Source: Lactifluus volemus
Taxonomy: Eukaryota; Basidiomycota; Agaricomycetes; Russulales; Russulaceae
Direction: 5' to 3'
DNA length: 24,934 bases
Assembly: GCA_022376515.1 (NCBI GenBank)
Contig: WTXI01000447.1
Span: 1 to 24,934, forward strand
The notes below the pieces were generated by a model. The model was not told the origin of the DNA. It saw only the letters and a list, made by a program, of their open reading frames with translations, and searched no databases. How positions within the stretch are numbered: position 1 is the first letter of the stretch; each line of letters starts with the position of its first letter. Positions 1-9,300 of this stretch are shown here, one piece after another. A program made the translations under genes and the position numbers.

Positions 1-2
1 TT

Positions 3-1712
3 AGAGGGCGTGACATTGATCTCATCGTCTGCTCCGATGCAGAAGCTATTCTGGGTATTGGGGATCAGGGTGTTGGCGTATGCCATATTTATCTCTCTCC
101 CTAAAATTTCTCTTGATCAGGTCGCTTCCTCTAGGGCATCGGGGTATATCGTGTGTTTTCGGTGTTCGAGTCTTCTCTGACGATTTTACTGGCCAGATCT
201 CAACTGCGAAATCCGTCCTCTATACGTAAGTGACCTCCACCTCACCAAAACGACCTCGACCAAATTTTCAAAGCCTCCTTGCCGGTATCGACCCTGCAAA
301 GTCTCTACCAGTAGTTCTCGATGTCGGAACTGACAATGAAACCCTCCTCAACGATCCACTATACGTGGCAAGCCTAGATTATTTTGCTCGAAAGCTTTCC
401 ATCTCATGAGAATACAGGGATGGCGTCATAGTCGCGTCCGTGGGGATGCCTACCGATCAATTCACTGATAAGTATGTGCCTATCCATTGTCTTCCTCACA
501 AGTAACTGACCACACACTTTGTCAGATTTGTCCAACTTGTTCGGACATACTTACCCCATTCTTTACTGCACTTTGAAGACTTCGGAGTGACGAATGCCCA
601 ATCCTTGTTGGAACGGTATCGCGATAAGCATACCGTTTTCAATGACGATGTGTGCGCCAAATCGTCATTATGTCCTCTTCGTCTCACCCTCTGGCAGCCA
701 GGGAACTGGTGCCGTCACTTTGGCCGGTATCATGTCAGCAGTAGGTGTTACCAAGAGTACGCTTGCTGACCAACGGTACATCATCTATGGCGCTGGCTCC
801 GCTGGTCTCGGAATCGCTCACCAGTTACGTGATGGAATTGTGCAAATAGACAATGTCCCTGTGGACAAAGCGAACAAACAGTTCTACTTGATCGACCAAC
901 ATGGACTTATTAAGCAGTCTCTCGGCGACCTTACCCGCCCCACGTTACGGGAATTCATTCGCCCTGATGAAGAATGGGAAGGCGTGCCAACCAACGACAA
1001 GGGCGAGGTTTCACTGCTCGAAGTTGTAAAGAAGATTAAGCCCACAGTGCTTATCGGTTGTTCAACCCATGCAGGAGCATTCACGGAAGAAGTTGTCCGG
1101 GAAATGACGAAGGGGGTGGATCGGCCTATCATTTTCCCACTGTCCAACCCAAGTCGCCTGGTTGAAGTTGATCCAGCCAAGGCCAATAATTGGACGAACG
1201 GAAAAGCCCTTTTGGCGACAGGCAGCCCATTTCCTGCCGCAAAGATGCCTGATGGAAAAGATTATATGTGAGCTTTGGTTCATCTCTTCCATATCTCTAT
1301 TCATGAACCTGCCGTTTGTGATTCAGCATCGCCGAGTGCAATAGTGCGTTGTTTCATGCTATCATCTTCTGTACCAACGATTGTTCTAGATGCCCTCATC
1401 TACCCTGGCCTTGGCTTTGGCGCAGTGCTTGCAAAGGTCAGGTCGCTATCGGACACCATGATTCTTGCGGGTGCCCAGCGTCTGGCCTCGCTGTCGCCCG
1501 CCCTCAAGGACCCAGACGATGCCCTGCTTCCCGACTTTGCGGATGCACCGGATGTAAATTTCGAAATAGCTGTCGCCGTTGCTAAGCAAGCTATCGCTGA
1601 GGGCGTCGCAACTGTGGATTGGGACGAACGTCAGGTGAGAGAAAGGGCGAAAGAGATGCAATGGCTGCCCGTTTATAGTGAGTACGTGTACGACGAGAAC
1701 GGGGAGAAGTAA
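3..1712 (+). CDS. NAD(P)-dependent malic enzyme, 5'-partial, one apparent frameshift
   Basis: Oxidative decarboxylation of malate to pyruvate, usually mitochondrial in fungi. The window opens inside the gene, in the [15 protein letters not shown] region. Joined exons then read [64 protein letters not shown] (nucleotide-binding fold), [11 protein letters not shown] and [11 protein letters not shown], ending with TAA at 1710-1712. Exons as I read them: 3-77, 135-143, 197-225, 274-367, 418-471, 526-651, 698-1267, 1327-1343, 1390-1712. Oddities: exon 135-143 is only 9 nt (Gly-Ile-Gly). The intron 368-417 appears to use a GC donor (GCAAGC). The frame slips by one base in 441-455: [11 protein letters not shown] is followed by DQFTDKF only if one base is removed. 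The family call is firm. Whether the slip is a sequencing error or a real mutation cannot be told here. Confidence 0.93.
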
Positions 1713-1773
1713 GGAAGACCATATGTTACCGTAGCTACCTTTTTGTTAGCTTGATTACTAATATGTTTCGGAA

Positions 1774-2951
1774 ATGGCCGCGTGTTTAGGATGTGGCTCG
1801 CGAGCACTCTACTGTACCGCTTGCCGTCCGCCTCCAATGTCTGACATCAAACCAGCACCAACAGTTATAGATACAGAATCTTCTAACGAAATACCAATTC
1901 CTGTTGACGATGTTGAATCACCGACATCTAAACCTGAATATGCTTCAGAGACGCTCTACATTCAAAATCTGAACGAGAAGATCAGGATCGATGGTTCGTC
2001 CCTTGAAACTTTCTCTGTGCACGTGCTGACTGCTTTTTTCAGTTCTCAAAGCATCTTTGCGCGGTCTTTTCAAGTCCTACGGGGAAGTACTCGATGTGGT
2101 CGCGCACAACAACCTTCGAATGCGCGGACAAGCATTCGTCTCATTTGAATCCGCGGATGTCGCCAAAAAGGCCCTGAAAGAGGTCAAAGGATTCCCTTTG
2201 TATTCTAAGCCAATGGTGCGTACACTGTCTCGTGTTTTTATGCTTGGATCTACTTTGAAACACGCGTTTCCAGCAAATCTCGTTTGCAAAAACTCGCTCA
2301 GACGCGGTTGTGAGACGGCTCGACGCGGAACACTACGAGGAACATAAACAACGAAGATTGCAACACAAGAGTGCGTATTGGTCGCCTGAATTTGTCTTGC
2401 TCGCTTCACGCACATCGCTTCTTTGTGCAGAGACTACCCGTTATACTAACCCCCTTAAGCAAAAGTTCCGCGCGAAGCGTCTGGCCACAGAAAGTGGGTC
2501 CTTCATACTATGTATTCCCTGTACTTATGACGTTCATGCGATCATAGCCGACGGCCCCGCAGTCGCCGCTCCTAGACGGCCCGCAGTCCAGATGCCCGAC
2601 GAGTATTTACCTCCAAACAAAATCCTGTTCTTGCAAAATTTGCCCGAGAGTGTCAGCAAGGACCAGCTCATGGCCCTCTTTTCCCAGTGAATACATCACT
2701 TCCGTTCTCCCGTTCTGTTCGTACTAACATCACGCTAGGTATCCCAATTTGCACGAAGTTCGTCTCATTGCCAACAAGAAAGACATTGCTTTCGTCGAGT
2801 ATATGGATGAAGGTAGCGCGACCGTCGCAAAGGAGGCATTACACAACTACAAACTTGATGGCGAAAACAAGATCAAGGTATGACCCCCAATCGGTAATAT
2901 CCACCCTTGCTGACGTTGATTCCCATTTAGATCACGTTTGCAAGGAAGTAA
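1774..2951 (+). CDS. U1A/U2B''-type spliceosomal RRM protein
   Basis: Two-RRM snRNP protein of the U1A/U2B''/SNF family, which binds U1 or U2 snRNA stem-loops in the nucleus. RRM1 contains ETLYIQNLNEKI, a VLKASLRGLFKSYGEVLDV helix and the RNP1-like RGQAFVSF, followed by MQISFAKTRSDAV. A basic KQKFRAKR linker follows. RRM2 contains PPNKILFLQNLPE, a PNLHEVRLI strand and KDIAFVEYMDE, and the protein ends ITFARK-stop at 2949-2951, the usual short C-terminus of this family. Six exons join across canonical introns of about 47-75 nt; one has a perfect TACTAAC branch point just before 2738. The start is uncertain. The ATG at 1837 (MSDIKP) gives a normal length. The in-frame ATG at 1774 adds 21 residues with two CxxC pairs. 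The next gene upstream ends only 61 bp away. Confidence 0.93.
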
Positions 2952-3720
2952 ATGCTGCTCTAGACGGGACTGTTATGCCAGCATGTGAGGAGGCCTTTAC
3001 TGTACCATGTATTTCCCCGTTCTTACTTGAACGCTTAAATCTTCACTCTGCGGTCCCAACACCGAACTCTTGCCAGATGAGCGTATACCAGGTATAGCTT
3101 CTGCTGGTCCCCCCACCACGAACCGTCCAGGTTACTTAACACACTAGTAATGTGGGGTATGGACCTTCGTCTCGGAACAGACTTGGTAAAATGACCGACT
3201 TCACCACGAGGGGCATGGGAGACATTATTGCTCATCCTCCAGTGGCTGAATTCATCGAGGGAAAGTTCCAAATGTAAGTTGGGCTCTGTGAGGATAGGTG
3301 TCGACCTGAGTTAATACTCAGAGGTAAGGGCGGAAGAGGGAGAAGCTTGAACAGCTTCAGTTGAATATGGAATACTTTCTACTGTGACTATTTGTAGCCA
3401 TAATGCGGGACTCGGACTGAACGCTACATGTCTGACTCGGGACAGAGTTCACACCTGATGTTGTTGCAAACACTTGCTAATACAGTACTAGAGTATCACA
3501 ATACATGGCTAGGAATAGTGAACACGAATGAGGGGAAATCTATAGTAATGATAATCTAATTGCAATGCTTTAAAACAGAGTCTTGCCTTGCCCACAATGT
3601 TCCACCTTACTCAAGGATGTCCTCCCCATGATGGTGCTCACCATGGGCACTTCTAAATCCCCTTGAAGACAGTGCTTGATAGTTCTGAGTCTCAGGCTGT
3701 GCATGAGCCCATCATGGTCA
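2952..3720. other. Intergenic stretch with one unresolved short reading frame
   Basis: No gene can be modelled with confidence. On the plus strand a frame runs from about 3145 to the TAA near 3276 and encodes a plausible C-terminal exon (VGYGPSSRNRLGKM, then TTRGMGDIIAHPPVAEF). A good acceptor with a CTTAAC branch point lies just before it, near 3147. A donor-like GTATAG lies near 3092, giving a 56-nt intron, but I could not find an upstream exon that joins in frame. From 3280 to about 3690 I see only AT-rich, stop-filled sequence that leads into the outer, imperfect arm of the inverted repeat. Confidence 0.3.
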
Positions 3721-4038
3721 GTCCACCAGCAACTCTGAAGCCATGCTGCTGGACTCCACACAGATGTCTACCAGGAGAAAGAGAGTGCTCATACATTGAC
3801 TCTTACAGGTAAGTTCACCTCACATCAGTTGCATTCCAAGTTGGAGTGAGCTAATTGTCTGTGTAGATATGATGAGATTGACATCATCACATCTACACAG
3901 ACAATTAGCTCACTCCAACTTGGAATGCAACTGATGTGAGGTGAACTTACCTGTAAGAGTCAATGTATGAGCACTCTCTTTCTCCTGGTAGACATCTGTG
4001 TGGAGTCCAGCAGCATGGCTTCAGAGTTGCTGGTGGAC
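3721..4038. repeat. Perfect 148-bp inverted repeat with 22-bp spacer (foldback / hairpin locus)
   Basis: Positions 3721-3868 are the exact reverse complement of 3891-4038, 148 of 148 bases by eye. The 22-bp spacer (3869-3890) itself continues the stem with one mismatch, leaving a loop of about 8 nt. Outside the perfect arms homology goes on imperfectly: 3695-3720 pairs with 4039-4060 with a 4-nt indel and a few mismatches, then fades. No long ORF crosses it. A transcript through it would fold into one long double-stranded hairpin. It could be a foldback or MITE-like element, a recent inverted duplication, a hairpin-RNA locus, or (less likely given the diverged outer stem) a library artefact. 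Confidence 0.95.
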
Positions 4039-4304
4039 CAACCATGATGGGCTCACAGCCTCACACACAGATGGTGATGCACAGTCACTTTTGATGGTTG
4101 GGGCTCAGGCTGACTTGGACCTGTGAGGGCTGTGATGCATGGTGGAGACACTTTGTGGAGATTTCCATGACATTGCCATTGCATTATCATTGAGTCACTC
4201 TTGGTCTCAAGAGGACGGGGAGGGGGTTGATGTGCTAGTGTGGTACATGAGACGGTATTGCTATGTCTACGGTGGGGAAACAGTTTGACAGGCCGTGACT
4301 TGAG
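4039..4304. other. Non-coding flank between hairpin and LINE
   Basis: GT-rich sequence with no supported gene. Read on the minus strand, it holds what follows the DUF1752 exon once the LINE is removed; that frame closes at a TAG near 4270. The first 20 or so bases are the imperfect outer arm of the inverted repeat. Confidence 0.5.
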
Positions 4305-4315
4305 CTGTCTGTTTT
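4305..4315. repeat. Target-site duplication, LINE 3' side
   Basis: CTGTCTGTTTT, identical to 4968-4978. Its last four T's merge with the 16-T run at 4312-4327, which is the poly(A) tail of the minus-strand LINE. This is the pattern expected when a nicked T-rich strand primes reverse transcription on a poly(A) tail. Confidence 0.8.
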
Positions 4316-4967
4316 TTTTTTTTTTTTAAATCAGCATTTATATCCCGCAACATGTGACTATGACAAAGACGCGGTCCCTATGGGTACAGGAATGGATCAG
4401 GCGGCGGGGGGAATGTGGGTGAGGTATAACGTTGGGCTGGACGGAAGGATGGCTGTTTTGGGGGCGGGGAAGGGAGTAGAGAGTGGGTACTATCTACAGT
4501 GAGAAGGTGTACAATCTATCTAAGGGGACATCATCCCGGGTTCCACGCTTCTCTCGGGGCTATGCAGGCGCGCGTCGCTTTCAGGAAGCGGGTCATGGCA
4601 GCACCACCCTCGGCTGTGCCTAGGAGAACGGGGAGGGAAATATCGCGGTCGATCGGGCGGAGGATTTCTTGGCGGGCATCTGTATATAGTGGGCAATGCG
4701 AGACCACATGGTCTACGGTCTGAAGGGGTTCCCCGCAGGGGCAGGATATGGGTTTCCCTGGGAGGAAGCGTGCGGCGTAGGAGCCGATGAAGGCGTGCCC
4801 GGTGATGAGCCGGACCTTGAGCTGTCTGTGAGAGGGTGCTTCCCAGTCGATAGCCGCGTGCAGCGGCCCGTAAAGGGTATCGGAATGTCCGAGCCTGGAA
4901 AAGAAATATGGTATCAGTAAAAATGATTATGAGCAGACTCGGAATCACTCGACGCACCAACTACTAA
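4312..4967 (-). mobile_element. 5'-truncated non-LTR retrotransposon (LINE) fragment with poly(A) tail
   Basis: On the minus strand, from about 4920 down to about 4523, a frame encodes the C-terminal tail of a basidiomycete LINE polyprotein: RLGHSDTLYGPLHAAIDWE, then ITGHAFIGSYAARFLPGK, then the zinc-binding-like CPCG...HVVSHCPLY, then SLPVLLGTAEGG, ending after APREAWNPG. A short 3' region follows, then 16 A's (T's at 4312-4327 on the plus strand). The 11-bp direct repeat on each side (4305-4315, 4968-4978) marks the insertion. The reverse transcriptase and RNase H cores are missing, so the copy is dead on arrival. The intact frame and clean duplication suggest a fairly recent event. The RT-tail family assignment is from memory of such elements, not a search. 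Confidence 0.85.
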
Positions 4968-4978
4968 CTGTCTGTTTT
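4968..4978. repeat. Target-site duplication, LINE 5' side
   Basis: CTGTCTGTTTT, matching 4305-4315. It lies in the coding frame of the DUF1752 exon on the minus strand (codons around GKQT), so the LINE landed inside an exon. Confidence 0.8.
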
Positions 4979-5486
4979 CCGACAGTCTCCTTCAAGTTGT
5001 CCGTCCAAGCCAGCTTTTGCCACAACCTCCAACTTGCGTTTTCAAGTCGAAGGCCATCAAAAGTCGTGTTTGTCAAGTTCTTGTGCATAACGTCGCGCCA
5101 TGATCTGAGTAGATCATAGTCTCGCCAGTTGTGCGTGAGATAATTAACTGTGGTCATCTTCAGTTGGCTAGCCAGGACAGGGGGGGTGATGAACAAGATG
5201 GGTCATTGGCGGGCTACTGGTAGCCTGGCACTCACCTTTTCAGCACGACAGACTCGGAGTGAATGATAACGTGATGAAACAAAGCAGCTCGGAGGAATGC
5301 ATGCCCTCCTATGTCGGCCCGGGTTGACCTATGTGTTTGTGTCCGGTACGTATAGGTCAACCGGTCAAGTCCGGTGAGGAAGGCCTGAGCCTTCAAAGAC
5401 CCAAAGACAAGCTCGAGGGCTTCTGAAAGGTCACACAAAAGTTGAGGGAAGACAACACGGCGGTTTGAACAAGAACGTCTTAGCAC
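4979..5486 (-). pseudogene. DUF1752 (AreA/GATA-like N-terminal) domain gene fragment, interrupted by the LINE
   Basis: Two minus-strand exons join across a canonical intron (5168-5235, donor GTGAGT). The first, up to about 5486, reads VVFPQLLCDLSEALELVFG and LDRLTYTYRTQ. The second reads VNYLTHNWRDYDLLRSWRDV, then the signature GLRLENASWRLWQKL, which I recognise as the short DUF1752 motif (RLEN-SWR-W) of fungal regulators related to the AreA N-terminus and Reg1-like proteins. No ATG opens the first exon, so an upstream exon is needed; an acceptor-like GTGCTAAG lies at about 5480. The frame then hits the LINE at 4968-4978. With the LINE removed the frame would stop within about 15 codons. With the LINE present a candidate intron (4895-4957) could splice the DUF1752 exon in frame into the retroelement tail. 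It may be one gene with the coding region at 5792-6258. Confidence 0.6.
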
Positions 5487-5497
5487 ACTCGTAAGTT

Positions 5498-5761
5498 ACT
5501 AGTACTAATACTCCTCCAGGGCTGGATCCCTAAGCCTCCCTAAGCCTAAGCATGTAAGCGACCGGCCGTGGCCCAGCTGTGGAGTAGCAGCCCCTTTTCC
5601 TATAGATCTGCCCATGCGCACATGGAGTCTCGCCAAATGCAAGATAGGGGACCTGAGCCTGCGGCAGTCAGGACAAGCGATGATCGACGAGTAAGTCGCT
5701 ATGGATTTAGGAGAAATGACTTCAGAATGATGGAATGGCCATACAGTATGACTAGTACTAA
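5498..5761. repeat. 242-bp segment flanked by 11-bp direct repeats (ACTAGTACTAA)
   Basis: ACTAGTACTAA occurs at 5498-5508 and again at 5751-5761. The sequence between has no terminal inverted repeats and no poly(A) that I can see. It includes a small internal duplication of CCCTAAGCCT near 5530-5550. The arrangement resembles an insertion with target-site duplication, probably in an intron of the minus-strand gene, but the motif is partly self-complementary and chance is possible. The minus frame 5505-5780 is open through it. Confidence 0.4.
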
Positions 5762-5791
5762 CTCTTGCAACTGAGATCAAAACAATAGTAG

Positions 5792-6258
5792 CTAGATTCC
5801 CAAAGCCGCGTGTTGTTGAAAAGGTTGAATGACTCTTAGCATGTATATCAGGCGAACCTGCTTGTGAGATGGGAGGAAGTTTGTCAAATTCCGTCTGACT
5901 AGGCCTAGGTAGCAGCTTTGGGTGTGGAAATGCTTCAGGTAAGACTGCGTCCTGAAGAAAGCCATGAGTGTGAGGTCCACGGTTGTTTCAGGTGAGGATA
6001 CCTTACTTCCACCACTCCGGACCCAGTTCTCATATGCATTGGCCAGGTATCTTAAATATGTACCATTCCGGTGTAGCGAGCGATATCCAGGTTCTGGGAC
6101 AATGAACTGGCTAATTAGAAGCTAAACAAGGAAGGGTGCTTTTCTTCCTTGATAACTTGAAAACGAGCAGGGCTCTCAAAACAAGGGATTTTATCGCCTG
6201 AACGTATTTCATAGGGAGGGTTACGCAGGAGACAATCGAAATCCCAGAACACTTTCAT
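5792..6258 (-). CDS. Hypothetical protein, possibly 5' exons of the DUF1752 gene
   Basis: No family recognised. From an ATG at 6256-6258 the frame reads MKVFWDFDCLLRNPPYE, crosses a probable 51-nt intron ending near 6118 in phase, continues FIVPEPGYRSLHRNGTYLRY and NAYENWVRSGGSK, and is open down to a TAG at 5792-5794. An alternative is a second canonical intron starting after GGSK (GTATCC donor, TTCTTCAG acceptor, about 5958-6006). Its downstream frame (LPEAFPHPKLLPRPSQTEFD) stays open to 5505 and reads more like ordinary disordered coding sequence. That version would run toward the DUF1752 exon, making one minus-strand gene from about 6258 to 4970. It is divergent from the RdRP gene, 129 bp away. 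Confidence 0.4.
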
Positions 6259-6387
6259 CGTGTCAGTCACGGTTGTGGACCGGAGATAGACCGCGATCTG
6301 TAGCTTGACGCGTCAAAAGCGCCGATCTCGATCGATGAGATCGGATGCAACTTCAACTTGAACTGCACTCAACGGTTCTCAACACCC
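6259..6387. promoter_or_regulatory. Possible bidirectional promoter
   Basis: 129 bp between the ATG of the minus-strand hypothetical (6258) and the first proposed ATG of the RdRP gene (6388). It holds an ATCGATGAGATC/GATCTCGATCGAT-type palindromic patch near 6325-6345. No TATA box is evident. Assignment rests on divergent gene position only. Confidence 0.3.
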
Positions 6388-9300
6388 ATGTTTTCTTCCA
6401 GAAACACAGGTAAGTGCTCCGTGAATCGTTGTGTAAACTAACCTGATCATCCCAACTGCGTGTAGATGTCAATCTTGCCCCTAGCAAGCCGCTGGACGCC
6501 ACCTTGCATGACGATGACGATGTCATCTCTCTCCAATCCTCGTCTTCCGAGGTATGTCTCTTTTTCTGAAACTTACAATTGTCCTGAAAGGTATTGTTGT
6601 ACTTGAATAGGGAGAAGAAACAGTGCACGAGAGCCTGGAGGCTTATAGCGCCACTTCCAAAGATCGTCTGTAGTTCTTCTCTTTGTAAAAACAAAGACAG
6701 GTTGATCCTTAAATTTCTGAACAGAAGCAGTTACCCCTGGTAAGTAGTTGAGCGTCTTACTTGGGTTGTGGGGACCTTTGATCCCTCCCCTTCAAGGTAT
6801 CACCGCATTATCGGCGCAACGTTCCTCAGACCACGGTGTTAGCCACGTAAGCAATCATAGAATTCACCAGTCTTTTGTCCGTAATTTCTTTTTCCCTTTA
6901 TCCGTCGACAACTGTTTGATTCTGTTTCATACAGCGGCCTATCCCACCATTGAAGCTGCCACCTCTATTTCGCAACCCGAATTCGACCACCTTACGCTCT
7001 GGTAATGCTGGACCCTTTCGTGACGTGGTACCACGGCGTGCAGGTCAGCCTCATCTCTCTGCCCCAGCATCCCTAACTTCTGTTGATCGACAAGAGCGGC
7101 ACGTCGAATATTTTCTGCTTGTCGAAGTATGCTCACTGAATGTCACAGCATTCCTTTACCTCCCTCGTCGGATATTTCGTTGCCAGTCACAAAACGATAC
7201 AATCTGTCCTCGGCCATCTCCCAGCCCCTTCAAACGACAACGTTGACGTGTCCACCACAACTCTCTCCACCAAATGATGCCCGTGACCCACCTGTACTTC
7301 CCCCCCTTCTGAGTGGAAAACTCGCATTGTCTCGGCACATTTTATGTCATTCGCCAGACGTTCAACGGCAAATGGAGCGTCTGAATATATCATGGGGTGT
7401 CCAGTATGAACTTGCCCGTGGCGTGCTTGCCGAAAGGTGGACATGGGCGGATGTAACGGAAAGTGTGCTCGGACGTCTTCAGGGCTCTAATGTACAGGCT
7501 GCTCCGAGAGTTCGCACAGTCATGTCAGAAGCTAGAGTTAGCAAGGGCCCCGTACCTTGCCCAAAATCTAGCATCAACTTGGCTTTATGGTAATGTTTGA
7601 GGGTCAACCACATCACCATACTGTGCGACTGATAGCGCTGCTTAGGGAAGAGTATGATAGAGAACAAGACGCCATTGTTGAGCGCCGTTCACGTGGCTTA
7701 GGCTTACAGGGGCCATGGGAAGGTGTGCAGGACTGGTACGGAGGCCGCATTCAGCAGGTGGTACGGCTATCCGAGTCGAAGTCCACCAAAGGCGAACTTC
7801 AATACCGCCTTGACCAGCCAGTCATGCAGCGTTCAAACCGTTTTGCCCGTTTCCTCGGCTCAAGGCGCATATTACAAGTGAAGTTATCGACTGATATTAA
7901 ATATAGAAAGGGAAACATGGCTCTAGCTCTAGAGCGCCTTAACAGTCGATTCGTTCTATGTGGGCGCGTGTTTGTGCCATTTTCTTCCAAGGAGGGTAGT
8001 GCATACATGATCGAGATCAACGAGGACGAAGATCGCCACCCTAATCGTTTACAGGGTGATGACACACGTATGTCCTTCTGGGAGTTCATAGAATGGCACA
8101 ACCCCTTGGTGTTGAACCAGAAACAGGTGAGCACGTTGCGCTGTCCGTGTCCTACCTGACCCAATCGTTGCAGCCCATGAGCAAATGGTCGACGCGGTTC
8201 GACTTGGGTCTCTCGACCTCTGTTCCAGTTCTCTCCTTTAAGCCTAGCAACATCAAATTCATCCCAGACATAGGTAAATGCATGACTTGAATTTCGCAAA
8301 TATGTTTACAGACTGTTTTTTTTTCAGAGGCGCCACATGAACAAGGAATTAAGACACCGTCAGAGAAGATCCTCACCGACGGATGTGGATTCATAAACGG
8401 AGCAGCATTGACGCTCATCGCACGACGCCTGTGTCTCCAAAGCCGCCCAACTGCCGTGCAAGGACGTGTGGCTGGTTCGAAAGGGCTATGGGTTTTGAAC
8501 CCTGAAGATACATCTCCCGCGGAGCCTCCGCGGATCTGGATTCGGGAGTCACAAAGGAAGATCAAACTCTCTGCGCTAAGAGAAGATAGCGCCCATGTAA
8601 TTTTCGACCTAATAGAGACGTCCAGCCATATCAGCGTCCGCTCCCGTCTCAACTATCAACTCATCATGAATCTTGCCGAAAATGGAGTGGATACTCACGT
8701 CTTTGAAGGTCTTCTGCGTGAGGGCCTGACTAATGTATTTGGTTCTCTGACTCAATGGGACGGTGCTGGCGCCATGCCATTGCTCTGGAACACTGTGGAT
8801 AACATGGGACGGGTTACCAGGACACGCCTGCAGAAGACAACACGCAGCCTTGCACGAGCGATGGGATTGATGGCACGATTCGAGATGGATCGTGACGTAG
8901 ATGTCTCGGAGGATGAGGATGAAGACCCAGACAGTGTTGACAAGTCGCTACATCAGAAAGTGCTCGAGCTGATCCAGGCTGGATTCAATCCCAAAAACTT
9001 CCCGCCACTCTATGAGAACATGCGATATGTGCTTACCCAGGCCATGAGTCGGTACTTAAACAAATACCATCTCGAAGTGCCTCAATCTGCTGAGGCCTTC
9101 ATAATACCCGGTGCGTAGCGGTAACTCTGCATCGGCAGAGACCCAAATTGAATGGTGTCTGCTTTTTTCCAGATCCTTTCCACGTTCTAGAGGAAGGAAC
9201 GATTCAATTTAAATCGTCGGAGGAGTTGAAAGACCCATTGACAGAGACGAATGTATATTCCATTCGTGGGCCTGTCCTCGTGCGTAGTTATTTTATAGCC

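Noticed and set aside
3035..3271. Minus-strand frame of 78 codons downstream of the U2B'' gene
   Set aside because: No ATG start and no recognisable motif; opposite a more plausible plus-strand exon.
4520..4960. 146-aa minus-strand frame starting MVRRVIPSLL
   Set aside because: It is a shadow of the LINE tail frame; the CPCG/CPLY motifs are in another frame.
8152..8652. Long minus-strand frames under the RdRP gene (also 7799-8299 and 10022-10639)
   Set aside because: Antisense shadows of conserved RdRP exons, with no family signal.
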